A stretch of DNA of 64,000 bases from contig CP084613.1 of assembly GCA_025917655.1 (NCBI GenBank), forward strand, positions 4,280,001-4,344,000, written 5' to 3'. Shown piece by piece: positions 12,057-22,900 of the stretch. A program made the translations under genes and the position numbers. Source of the stretch: Chlorella sorokiniana (Eukaryota > Chlorophyta > Trebouxiophyceae > Chlorellales > Chlorellaceae). The notes below the pieces were generated by a model. The model did no database searches. It saw nothing but the letters and a program-made list of their open reading frames with translations, and was not told the origin of the DNA. The stretch's first letter is position 1; each line of letters begins with the position of its first letter.

Positions 12057-12350
12057 CCCTTGCTGTTCCTTATCACACGTTTTTTGACCAAGCACTCACT
12101 CATTCAAGTGGAATAAGTAGGCAATCCCAGAAGGTGGCCATATGGAAGTTAGCAGTTGAGTTGGTGATACATTCAATCAAATGGGCCAGTACCTTATTTA
12201 ATAAGGTAAATCACATGATGAACCCGGCGGTCATTGGAAGTTGCCTTTGATTGGCAGCTGGGCTGCCACGGCAACCCAGCCACGATTCACAGCGGGGATC
12301 CTGCTGACCGGGCGCCGCTCACAGCAATGCCCCTTCTGCCCAGCCGCCGC
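12057..12350. other. AT-richer convergent intergenic region
   Basis: This lies between the 3' ends of BCD1 (+) and the SDR gene (-). It is visibly poorer in GC than its surroundings and contains a 17-bp palindrome (accttatt-t-aataaggt, 12191-12207). No gene is seen. If the SDR gene is read without frame correction, its ORF extends into this region to 12287. Confidence 0.5.
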
Positions 12351-14633
12351 TCACAGCCCCACCAGCTCAGCCGAGACGTCCCACAGGCGGCGGGCCGCCC
12401 CTCGTCGTAGCTCTCCCTGCTGCTGCTGACGGGGCGGCAACGATCGAAGTACTTGCCGCTCACGCCCTCCACCTCGGCGGAGGAGGCCAGGTGGATGGAG
12501 GTCTGAGTGGGAAGTGGGGTTGGAACATAACATGTGGGCTGTGTTGTATGTGTGTAGATGTGTGTGTAGGTGCATGGATGTGTGTGTGTGTGTGTGTGGT
12601 GGAGGGCGGGTGTCTGGCGGGAGAAACATGTTAAACTGCTTAAACTGGGTGCCTCAAAGCGCCCACACCCGGCCTGGCCAGGGCCCCAGCCCCAGGCACT
12701 GCAGCAGCCCCCCACCCACCTGCGCGCCCTGCTCCGGCGTCAGCGCAAACGCCTTGCCCGCCGCCAGCAGCGGCTTCTGCCACCAAGCCGCCTGGCCGGG
12801 CAGCAGGTAGCGGGCCAGCTCGGTGTCGACTACACCCGGGTGCAGGCAGTTGGCTGCGGCGGGGCACAGGGAGGGGGAGGGAGGGTGCAGGCAGTTGGCT
12901 GCGGCGGGGCAAAGGGAAGGGGCGAATGCGTGTGCGTGGAAACGTGAGCGCGTGCAGCAACAAAAAATGGGGTGGAGGAGGGGGCAGGGTCGGGCGGCGG
13001 TATTCAGAATTTTGGTGACGTCTTAGCTTGGGGAGCAGTGGAATTGGACAGCAGCAGTGTGGCTGCCAGGGCCCGCTCAATGCCTACCCAGCAAAGCGTC
13101 CAGCAAACAGCCGCAGGGATCAGTTCAAGCAAGCTTAACGGCCATCCCCAACACACGGCCCCGGCTGCGCCGCCGCAGACACCCATGCACACGCCCAGTG
13201 CTGAGAGCCAGCACTGCCGCCGCCCCCAGCTGCCCCGCCGCCCACCCGTGCAGTTGGCTGTGGGGCCCAGCCGCCGCGCCAGTTCATACGTGAACAGCAC
13301 GTTTGCCAGCTTGCTCTGGCCGTAGGCGCGCCACGGGTCGTAGCTGCGCTCGCCCTGCAGGTCTGCAAAGTCGATGCGACCGAAAAAGTGGGCCGCCGAG
13401 GCAACGGTGACGACGCGGCTGGGGCGCTCGGGCGTGCTGCGGCGGGGCAGAGGCGAGCGGGGGCGGCAGAGGCTCAACGTGGGGGTTGCGCTGACGCAAA
13501 GGGCCCTGAACGGCGGCGGCGCTGCCGCGCGATGGATGCGAGCGGGGGTGCAGGCGTGCGGCCGTGCCCGCTTCCCAGCGACTGGCAGCTCCTTTCTGCT
13601 GCCCCGCCGCTCCATCCCCGCCGCCGCACCTCAGCAGGGGCAGCAGCATGTTGGCCAGCAGGAAGTGGCCCAGGTGGTTCACGCCCAGCTGGTACTCAAA
13701 GCCGTCGGCGGTGGCGGCGCGCGGGCAGGCCATCACGCCTGCGCGGGGAGAGGGGGAGGGGGAGGCACCAGGGGCGGGGACAGCGCAGCGCGTGAGGCAG
13801 CACAGCATGCTGGAACAGGACTGATTCTCATCCCTTACCCCCAGCCACAACATCCAAGTCTTGAAACAAGCAAACCCAGCAAAGGAGCGCTTGCTCGTCC
13901 GCACAAGCACGAGCGCGTGAAACGTTGCCGAAAGCGGCGGCGGTGCCCACCCGCGTTCAGCACCAGCACGTCCAGCGGGTGGCCAAAGTCCTGGGCGCGC
14001 TGGGCCCAGTCGCGCACGGAGGCCAGGCTGGCCAGGTCCATCACCGCCACCTCCACAAAGCGGCCGGCGGGCACCTCTTCCCTGCGGGCACGAGGGAGAA
14101 CAGAAGGGTCAAAAGAAATCAGGCAGTTGGGCAGGGCCAGCGATACGTCAAGGGGTGGTGCCGAGCGAGCGGTTGCTGCTTCAAACAGACATGCAGAGGT
14201 AGAGGACGGGTGTGGAGGTGGAGGATGAAGCAGGGTCTCGCAAAGCGGATAGCAGCGCGGCGGCGGCGTGCCTGAGCTTGGCGCGCGCCGCCTCCGCCTT
14301 GGCCTTGTCCCTGCAGGCCAACACGACCTGGTAGTCTCGCCGCAGCAGCGCCTTGGCTGTCTGGAAGCCGATGCCGGTGTTGGCACCAGTGATCAGAGCA
14401 ACCTTGTGGTCCAGCGGGCGGTCCGCACCCGGCGGCGGGTCGGCGGCAGCGGCGGCGGGCGCGGCGCCACCGCTGCCGTCGCCTGCATCGGCGCTGGCGC
14501 TACATCGAAGGTCACGCTTGCTGATGATCGAGTGAAGCCCTGGTAGCCGGGAATGGCTGGCTGCTGCAGCGGGGCAGGCAGCCGCGCGGAAAGAACACGC
14601 CGCAGGAGCCCGAAGCATTGTAATGACTCGCAT
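12351..14633 (-). CDS. Short-chain dehydrogenase/reductase, classical type (TIC32/retinol dehydrogenase-like), organelle-targeted
   Basis: This is an NAD(P)-dependent oxidoreductase of the SDR superfamily. The first exon (to 14272) starts at 14633 or 14618 with an Arg/Ala/Ser-rich presequence that looks like a transit peptide, then [20 protein letters not shown], the TGxxxGIG cofactor motif. Later exons give [21 protein letters not shown] (NAG motif), [18 protein letters not shown], the catalytic segment VASAAHFF...YGQSKLAN (Ser and YxxxK), [20 protein letters not shown] and [18 protein letters not shown]. Family members end in an [15 protein letters not shown]-type tail. That tail is present ending at 12351, but in a frame one base away from SRESYDE, with the break at the C run 12398-12401. 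Without correction the protein ends at 12287 in an unrelated tail. The first intron has a GC donor, and a later acceptor is duplicated. The substrate cannot be told from sequence. Confidence 0.88.
12841..12912 (-). repeat. Tandem duplication of a 3' splice site and exon start in the SDR gene
   Basis: About 27 bases recur 45 bp apart (starting at 12841 and 12886). Read on the minus strand, each copy is a gccgcag acceptor followed by ccaactgcctgcaccc, the first codons of the ANCLHPG exon. Both acceptors are in the same phase with no stop between them. Confidence 0.8.
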
Positions 14634-15185
14634 ATTATAAGGTGAAGAGGCAATCCTTAGCACACTTCGCCCGTTCAAGTGAGCCAACAGCCTCCGCAGG
14701 GGAGCGTCTGCTTTGCCTGCTGCGGCAGAATGACGGCTGACCACTGGAACCAGTTTCCTGCAATCTGCTGCGTTGAAGGAAGCCTATGACTGCAATCTGC
14801 TGCGTTGAAGGAAGCCTATGAGCTTCACAGGTATATGAGGATTCTCCACCACAGAGGATTCAGATCAAAGGTTTCATGCACCAAGCTCAATGTTACGTGT
14901 AGGCGCACCGGCAGCGGCGGCGCCGTGCCAGCGGGCCGCTGGGCCTCCTGCCCTTACCTTGCGTGCCTTCGGGCATGAAAACCGTATGAATTCTGATCTT
15001 ATTGTATCCAACCAAACATAAATCTACAGTAAGCTTCGCCCAGCGCGTAAGCAGCGGTGGCGCGCATACGGCCGAGCCCCGCTCGCTTAGCCCGTCCCCT
15101 GTAAGGGCCGCACCGTGCAATCCCGGCCAGTTTTTCATCAACGGCGGCTACAGCTGAGTGGCGGGGGCACCCCGCCACCGCCGAC
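14634..15185. promoter_or_regulatory. Divergent promoter region, SDR gene (-) / zinc-binding protein gene (+)
   Basis: A 550-bp gap without convincing coding sequence. It contains the 32-bp tandem duplication and an AT-rich patch near 14980-15030. No clear TATA box at a fixed distance was found. Confidence 0.5.
14758..14821. repeat. Perfect 32-bp tandem duplication in a divergent promoter
   Basis: Two identical 32-base units (14758-14789 and 14790-14821; the unit begins ctgcaatctgctgcgttgaa) sit head to tail. They lie about 125 bp upstream of the SDR start (-) and 365 bp upstream of the zinc-protein start (+). Confidence 0.95.
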
Positions 15186-16727
15186 ATGCCCTCCCCCGCC
15201 GACTTCCGCCGCGCCTTTGAGCTGCAAAGGGGCGCTTTGCTGGGCGGCAAGCAGCAGTTTGAGATCGAGGCCAGTGTTGTTGGGCACGAGGTGAGTGGGG
15301 GCAGGCTGGGAAGCGGGGGGTGAGGCTTGCTGGCGCGCAAGCCCACCCATGCTGCCAGCGCACCTGCAGCTTGAGCTTCTGTTGGCAGCTGTCTGTCTGT
15401 TGCACACCTGGTGACGCTTGAGCATCTGTCTGTTGTGCGACCGACAGCTGGCATGCCGCCGCAGGTCAAAGAAGAGAACGAGCTGTACGAGTTTCCCACC
15501 ACCCTCGAGTGCGCTTGCGGGCCGGCAGCGCCGCAGGTGGGTGCAGCCCGCCGCGGAGGAGACAGACGGCTGGCGGCCTCCCGCGACGCCCCTACTTGCT
15601 TATCCAGCCTAGCCCTGGAGCGGCACCCAGCTCCCACTTTGAGCGCGGCGCCCCCCCCCCCCTTCTCCACACACAAAACAAGGCTGTTGTTCAACGGCAC
15701 ACGCACACACACACAAACATACCGGCCATGGCTATGGCGTGCCGCGCTGTCCTGCGCAGGTGGCGGCCGGCAGGTGGAGCAGCGCAGGCGCCAGCTGGCG
15801 CAGGCGTTCAAGGCCCAGGCCCGTGACAGCCGCATCGTGTACTCAGCATACGGGGTGAGGAGGCTGACATGGGCCAGCATGTGGACGCAGCCCAGGGGCT
15901 AGCGCTGTCGCAAGGCACGCCATCTTTAGCATACCGCTGCCGGCCCCGCTCTTATTTATGTCTACAGAAGCTTTGTGTGATTTACCGTACTTGCTGCAGA
16001 GCCCTTACCAATGCACCTACGGCCCGCCCAGCGTGACCGCCCAGGACGAAGAGGGCCGCAGCTTCCGGCTGGCCGCCCTGGGCCGCGCCGCCCGCCGCCG
16101 CGACATCCCCACCCTGGCCCATCAGCACGACGCGGAGCAGGCTGGTGCTGTGGAGGACGAGGTGTCTGCGGAGGGTGAGCGCCGCCACTGTAGCTGGGCG
16201 TGCTGACAACCTGCCCCTGCCGACTCCACTGCTCGTAAGCGGCGGCTGGGCCTTGCTTTGCTCGCAGGCGGCAGCCGGGCATCCTGCAACAAGCCGGTTT
16301 GCTCAGCTCCCGCGACCCTCCCTTGCTATGCAGACCGGCAGCGCCACCTGCGGGGCTACCGCATCATCAAGTCGCGCTGGGCCTCTGGCAAGTGTGCCCT
16401 GTGCGGCGGCGGCATCAGCCATGGAGCTCGTATCGCCAAGCGACAGGGCGACGCCTCCCCCGGAGGTTGGGCGCACGAGGCGTGCGCGGTGCGGCAGCGT
16501 AAGGCGGCGGCAGGCAGCACAGCAGAGGAGTCTGCAGGGGGCGAGGAGCCTGAAGGAGAGATGATGGAGCAGGAGTCAGCGGGACAGGCAGGACGTACCG
16601 CGAGGGGCAAGAAGCAGGTTGCCAGCGGCGGCGGCACCCCACGCAAGCGCCGGCGGGGCGGCGGCAGCGCCGGGAGCACTCGCAAGGGTAAGACATCGCA
16701 CGGCAAGCGGCCCAAAGCCGAGGAGTG
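15186..16727 (+). CDS. Basic protein with a CxxC...HxxC zinc-binding site, unknown function
   Basis: The start is the ATG at 15186 (PSPADFRRAFELQRGALL). Five or so short exons follow, joined by consensus GT-AG introns, with segments EENELYEFPTTLECACGP, VEQRRRQLAQAFKAQARD, SPYQCTYGPPSVTAQDEEG and a last exon from about 16335. The last exon carries GKCALCGGGISHGARIAK...WAHEACAVRQRK, a likely zinc site made of CxxC and HxxC about 28 residues apart. This resembles the small treble-clef/ribbon domains added to plant and algal DNA-binding proteins. The last 70 residues are Lys/Arg/Gly-rich with clusters such as RKRRRGG and GKTSHGKRPK, probably nuclear localisation and nucleic-acid contact. I recognise no named family. 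It is convergent with the SNF2 gene downstream. Confidence 0.7.
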
Positions 16728-16751
16728 AGGCCAGGGTGGGGAGGCAGGCGA

Positions 16752-16841
16752 TTACACAAAGGCTGCGACAGCATAAGGTTTACAGCGCTTGCTACTGGTC
16801 TGTGTTGGGAAGTTGAGAAGCGCGTCTAGATTCCAGTGTAA
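16752..16841. terminator. Crossed 3' processing signals of convergent genes
   Basis: TGTAA, the green-algal polyadenylation element, occurs on the + strand at 16837-16841, 110 nt after the zinc-protein stop. On the - strand it occurs at 16752-16756 and 16779-16783, about 190-220 nt after the SNF2 stop at 16970. If used, the two transcripts overlap tail to tail. Confidence 0.45.
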
Positions 16842-16969
16842 AGGGAGCAGTGCAGTGCACAATGGCGCAGGCATGCGTGGCAGGTGACAAGTCAAGTGTA
16901 CAGAAGGCTGGCGAAAATACATGAGGCGTTGTGCTGTTCGTCGCCTCCAACCCCGCTGGGCCAGCGGAG

Positions 16970-19900
16970 TCACCCGGAGCTGCCGCCCGTCTCGCCGCTG
17001 GCCTCCTTCCCAAACAGCATCCACACCAGGTCCTCGATGGTCAGCTTGCTGGACCGGTCCATCGTGGCTGCACAGCGTATTGGGGATGGGGGCAGGGCGG
17101 CGGTGTGTGGGTGGGGGTGAGGGGGTGTGGGGGGGATATATTGTGGCGTGGGGCCGAATGGCTCAGTTGGGCAGACAAGTGGACATTGCTGTGGGTTGCC
17201 AGCAGGCGGAAACCGCGATGTGCAGCTCGATTATAAGGGAGATCGAGCCGCAGCGTGCGCTTGGGGTGCGTGCAAACTGCCTGACGAGCGCAAGCCTCGG
17301 CCTGGCAGCCTGCCACAATGGCGGCGAGGGCGTCCGGGATCGGCGGCTCACCGGCGTCGTCGTCTTCGTCGTCGCTGCTGCCCGCAAGGCCCCCGGCGCA
17401 CTCCTGCATGAACTCCACCACCTTCTCCTCAATGGTGCCTGCAAAAAACCATGGACAATTTGACAACTGAGCCTGCTTGAACGTGGCCGACACAACAATC
17501 AGCACAAAGCATGAGGGAAGGCGGCGGTAGTCCCTGAGAGGGGGCAGCGCCAGCCCTTCAGCGTGTTCGCGACCGGCCCCCGGCCCGCGGCCCCATCGAC
17601 CCACCCTTCATGACGAGGCGCGTCACCGTCACGCTGTCCAGCTGGCCCAGGCGGTTGCAGCGCCCCACAGCCTGCTCTTCGTAGGTGGGGTTCAGCACCG
17701 GCTCGCACAGCACCACGTGCTGAAGGGGCAGCGGGTGGGTGGGGGGTTGAGGAGGGGCGAAGCAGGTGGTCAGAGGGGGTGGTCAGAGGGGGTCGGCAGG
17801 ACCACCGGGCGGGCCGAAGGCTGCCGGGCGGGCCGGAGGCTGCCGGGCGGGCCGGAGGCTGCTGGGCGCCAGAGCAAGACTGGCGCAAAGACGGGCCAGT
17901 TTTCGCAAAAAAGCGCGCCGCGAGGGTGCAGTCCACAAGAGCGGGAGGAGCCGGGCGTGGGTCAGCGCTGCCCACCGTGCCCGAGGTCAGCGTGACGCCC
18001 GCGCCGCCGGTGCGGTGGGTGAGGAAGAAGACCTGGGTGGGGGGGCCATCTGGAACTCAGCGATCGCCTGGCCGCGCTTCTCTGCGAATGTGGGGGTGCG
18101 GCGATGCGGGTGCATGTCTACGTCAGAGGACGGGCTGGAGGTGTGAGCAGGGGCAACTCGGGGTGGATGGGCGGATAGGGAGCATGGCTTGGCCAGCAAG
18201 CACAGCGGGCAAACCTTCTACCAGGTCACGACAGGGCTGCTGCACCGGTACTGGCGCGGCATGCCAGCCTCCATCACGCAGCCTGCCCATTTCATAGCAT
18301 CGGCTGCTCTCTCCCCCTCCCCCACACCCGCTTTGGCATTGCCCAGTAGGTCCCGGCTCTGCAGGTTCTTGCCCAGCTGCGGAAGCCGCCGCTTGACCTC
18401 CTGCACCGGGAAGAATGGAGGAGCGACGCGCATGGGTCGGGGGCTCGCGGCGAATGCGCCCTGGCAGCTTCAGCAAGTGGCGAGGCGGTCAGTGCAGCCA
18501 GCGAGCTGCGCCGCCGCTGGCGCTGCCCAGCAGCAGGGGCCTGAGGTGCCTGGCAAGGTGACTGGCTGGAACGGCGCCCCACCTGCAGCAGCGGCTTGAA
18601 CTCGGAGAACACCACCAGTTTCTCGTTCTCCCCCTTCTTGTCCAGCACATCCAACACCGCCCGCACCTGCAGGGCCGGCAAGAACCGCGTGGATCACTTC
18701 ACTGCGCAGCGCAGCCAGCCTGCCTGGAGTGGCACGCGTGGCAGGCGCGGCGGCGTGACGGCGGCCCCCTGTGACCTGTAGACCAGCAGGAGACCAGTGC
18801 TGGCGGGACTCCACCAGCGTTGACATCCCGGCAGGCAACCGCACCTTGGACTCGAAGCAGTACGTTTCTTTGATGTACCGCCCCCTACCAGAGTCGTATA
18901 CCTCATTGCCGGTCGGCTGCCTGTAGGAACCTGCACAACAGGTGCCAATGGGAGGAAGCCGCCGCTGAATGCAGACTCTTGCAGCCATGACTGCATGCCG
19001 CCTTGCTTCCAGGCATCAGCAGCACAGGTGCTCCCCCTGCCACGAGCTGACGCACGGCTTTGTCAGCGGGCGGCAGGCTTACAGGAGGCCGCCTGTCGCA
19101 GGGTGGTCACCAGGTGGCGAAGCTTGGGCATGCAGCGCCGCAGCTTCTCCTCCTGCCAGGCCTGCAGGCCTGCACCAGTGGCAGCGCAAACCGATGCCAG
19201 CCTATTTTGAACGCGGAAAAAGGTGGGCAGCAAGATCTGAAGCTCTCCGGCAGCCTCTGACAAAGGAAGTGGGGGCGACACGCATGCGTGCTGACAAGTC
19301 CCCTACACCGCTCTGTTTGCGAGCTGGCTGCCGCTGCAGGGCCGCACCTGCTGAGACATCTTCAGCAGTGGCTTCCACCCTGGCCAGCATGGAGTTGAAG
19401 TGAGAGCGCATGTCCGCCTGCAGCCACGCATCGCAACACCATCTTGGAGGCCATCTTGGAGGAACAGCGTGACGGGTCGTGTCCATCACAACGGTCCGGC
19501 AGAAGCAAGACCTGCCATGCAGGCCTGCATCCAGCCGGCGCCCGACAGCTGCCCAGCAGCTTCCCTCACCTCGGTGCTGCGGTACCATCGCGCATCCTCG
19601 GCGGTCAGCTCGTACTGCAGCACGCGCTCCTTGATGGGCGGCAGCTGCAGGTTGACGCGCCCGTCAAGCTTGCCGCTCTTGGAGTAGAACACGGCAGTGT
19701 TCTACAAGAGCAGGGTGGCAGGGGCAGGGGCAACGGTAAATTCACATCCAAAACTCCCAGCATACGTGGGACAAGCGAAGCAAATGTTATGCCAAGAGGC
19801 AGGGCCGCATGAATGTGGAGTAATTTCGGCCGGCGGCTGGGCAGCTTTGGGTGGGGCCTGCTCAGAGGGGATCGTTGCAGTCCTGCAGGGCCCCCGAGGC

Positions 19901-22900
19901 CCCACCTTCAGCACGTGAGTCAGCACGCCAGGGAAGTGGGTGAAGATGGGAGCGTGGGGCGCCAGCTTGAGGAAGGCCCACTGCGGCGCCATGGACTCCA
20001 CTGCGGGAGGCAGAAGGGCGGCAGGCAGCAGCACGGGTGGCACGCGCAGCAAGCGTCAGGGAGACGTGCAGGCACCACTCCTCACGGCCAGCACTCCCAG
20101 GCTGTGGGGCTGCCGTGCACCCCGCCACGCCTCCCGTAGGCATCGGATCCACGATGAAAGCGTTGCCCACCCACTCACGGTTGCTGTCGTTGTCGAGCGT
20201 GCCCGACAGGCCCCAGGCGTGGCGGAAGCGCAGCGGGTGGGAGCGGTCAGCGGCCGACAGCAGCAGCGCCCCCTGCAGCTGCACCTCGTCCACAATCACG
20301 CGGTGCCAGTAGATGCTCCTGCGGGGCAGGGTAGGGCGCACATCAGCGGGCACCCAGCGAAGATCGTACGCAGCGGTGCAGGGTGATCATTCGCAGGCGG
20401 CAGCTTGAAGCTGCGAGCCGGGAGCGCGGCTCAGAATAGAGAGCGTGCTGACTTGATGGTGTGCAGATTAGCGGCGGTCCTCAGCGTGTTGATGTCAGTG
20501 AGCACCTGCAGCACATCAGAATGACATATCAGAATGGCATATCAAAATGGCGGCAAGCGGTGTGAGAGGAAGCGGCCAGGGATCGACGCCTGCGTTGGAT
20601 CGCCCTGCTGGAGCCCTTGGCGGCCGGGCGCCCCATCCACCCATTAGCAACATCATCCAGCCGCGCTCACCACGTCGTACCGCGCCAGCTGCTTGCTGTC
20701 GTGGCACAGCGGCTCCTTCTTGCTGCCGTCCACCCACTTGCAGATTGAGAGGCGCGCCGACGTCGACTTGGGCACCTCGTCTGACCTGCGGGTGGGGCAT
20801 GGGGGGCAGGGCAGGGTGCAGTGCGTGTAGTGCGGGAGCCGTAGGGACAAGGGAGGCCGCCAGATCTCATACACTGGTTCACGATCAGTGCGCCTGCACT
20901 GCACAAGCAGCAGTGCCTCACCACTGGTTCACGATGGCGGTGGGGCTCACGATCAGGGTTTTCCCACGCGGCATGTTGTTGAGAGCGGCGGCTGCAGGTC
21001 GGCGGGCATCGCGCTTCCACCCCAGTCACGGCGGTTCATGGCAGCCACCCTTGCGACCGGCAGCTTCAAAGGCGAAACACACAAACAGGCAGGGAAGTGC
21101 AGAGCACGGTTGTGCAGCAGCAGCACCAGCAGCAGCAGCGGCACCAGCAGCAGCAACAGCAGCAGCAGCAGGGGCGGGCAGCAGGGGCGGGCAGAGCTCA
21201 CCGAGGTGATCGTTTGCGCGGTGGCTCTGGTACGAGCGGTTGCGGCTCCAGCCCGCCGGCGGCGGGTTCAGCTGGGTGACGGCGATGGCGCACAGCGTCT
21301 TGCCCATGCCGACCTGCCGCAGAGGCCCAGGCCATCAGCAAGCAGTCCGCAGTTAACAATATTGAGCGCTCAGCAAGCAGTCCGCAGTTAACAATATTGA
21401 GCGCTCAGCAAGCAGTCCGCAGTTAACAACACAGAGCGCGTTGCACGCAGCGATTGATTGGTTGTCTGGCCAGCACGCCTCACCTCCAGGCCCACCTCGC
21501 CCACGCCGCCGCAGCTGTGCACCCAGTGCTCCGCCTCGATCTTGGAGGTGCAGAGGCGGATCTGGCCCAGGGCGGGGCTCACAAACGCAAAGAGCTCTGC
21601 AAGGTGAAGGGGTGGAGGCAGCGGGTTGCGCAGGTGGATGAGCATGGCATGGCATACAGAGAGGGCAGCGCCGCCTGCAGCACTGCCCAGCCAAGGGCAG
21701 CATGCACGCGGTTGCCTGTGCGCTCAGCCACACGAGCCACAGGCGAGGCGCCCACCCGGCTGGCTCGGCGGGGAGAGCTGCGCCCAGAGGTGGCGCGCCG
21801 ACCCTCCAGGCGCCGTCTCCTCCCTCAGCATGTGCGCCACGGTGCGGCGCTGGTAGGCAGACAGCTGCACCGCAGGCAGGGCAGCACGGAGCGCCATCGC
21901 GATCGTTACAACCCAACAATGAGAGACACGGGGACAGATGTGGCCATTCAGCAGAACCATGCTGGGTCACGCTGGGAGGCCTGGAGCTGCAGGCCGGCCA
22001 GCGCCCACAGCATGCACAGCGCACCTCCAGCTTGAAAGCCGCATCGCAGCGCTGCTTGAAGCCCTCGGGCTCTGGCCGGTCGTGTGCCTCCACCAAAGGC
22101 TTCACCACCTTTTCAAACTGCGGCAGCGGGGGCGAGAGGCAAGCTGCACAAGCATGTTGGCAACACGGCCACAGGCACTGAAGTGCTGCGATGCAGGGAC
22201 AGCGGATGTCGACCGGTGACCTGATAGGTTTGAAAATCGCGCATGGCTGGCCTGCCTGCCGCCTGCAAACACGCCTTGCCGCCCGACTTGCCTGGCCCTT
22301 GCCCAGCGGCTTGTTCGAGGGCAGGATGCTGTCGAGGTTGCTGTTGCTGACCTGGTGCTCGGTGTCGCGAGCCGCGTTGGCCAACCTCCATAAAGCGGGG
22401 GTCAACACAGCCTCGCTACGCGGCACTACCCAGCCGGGAGCCAGCCGGACTGGAAGGCGGGAAGCGGGGCAGGGGCCATGGGCGGCGCCAGCAAGGCGCC
22501 CACCTCTGCAGCTGCTGCGTGAGCGGCGTGCCGCGGTGCTCGTCGCACTCGCCCAGCAGCAGGGCGAGGTCCACGCGGACCATCTTTTCCAACGTGCCCC
22601 ACTCGTGGTCCCACTCCAGCTTGAAGGCGCAGTTGACCAGGTTGCTGCCGGCCTGGTTGACGGGCCAGGTGGCGTACAAGCGAACGAGAGCGCTCTTGGC
22701 CCCGGCGGAGCGGTTCATGCGCACCGCGACCTGCAGCGGCATTGATCAGAGGTGCCTCGCTGCAACCAACTAGGGCATGCAGCTGACCGGAGTCTGCAGG
22801 CTCAACGGCAGGCGGCTGTGGGCCGAGCAGCGACGACGCGGGGTCTGCCATGGGCTGCTGCCGCCGCTCACCGAGCACTTTGTGGCGTTCTGGAAGAGGT

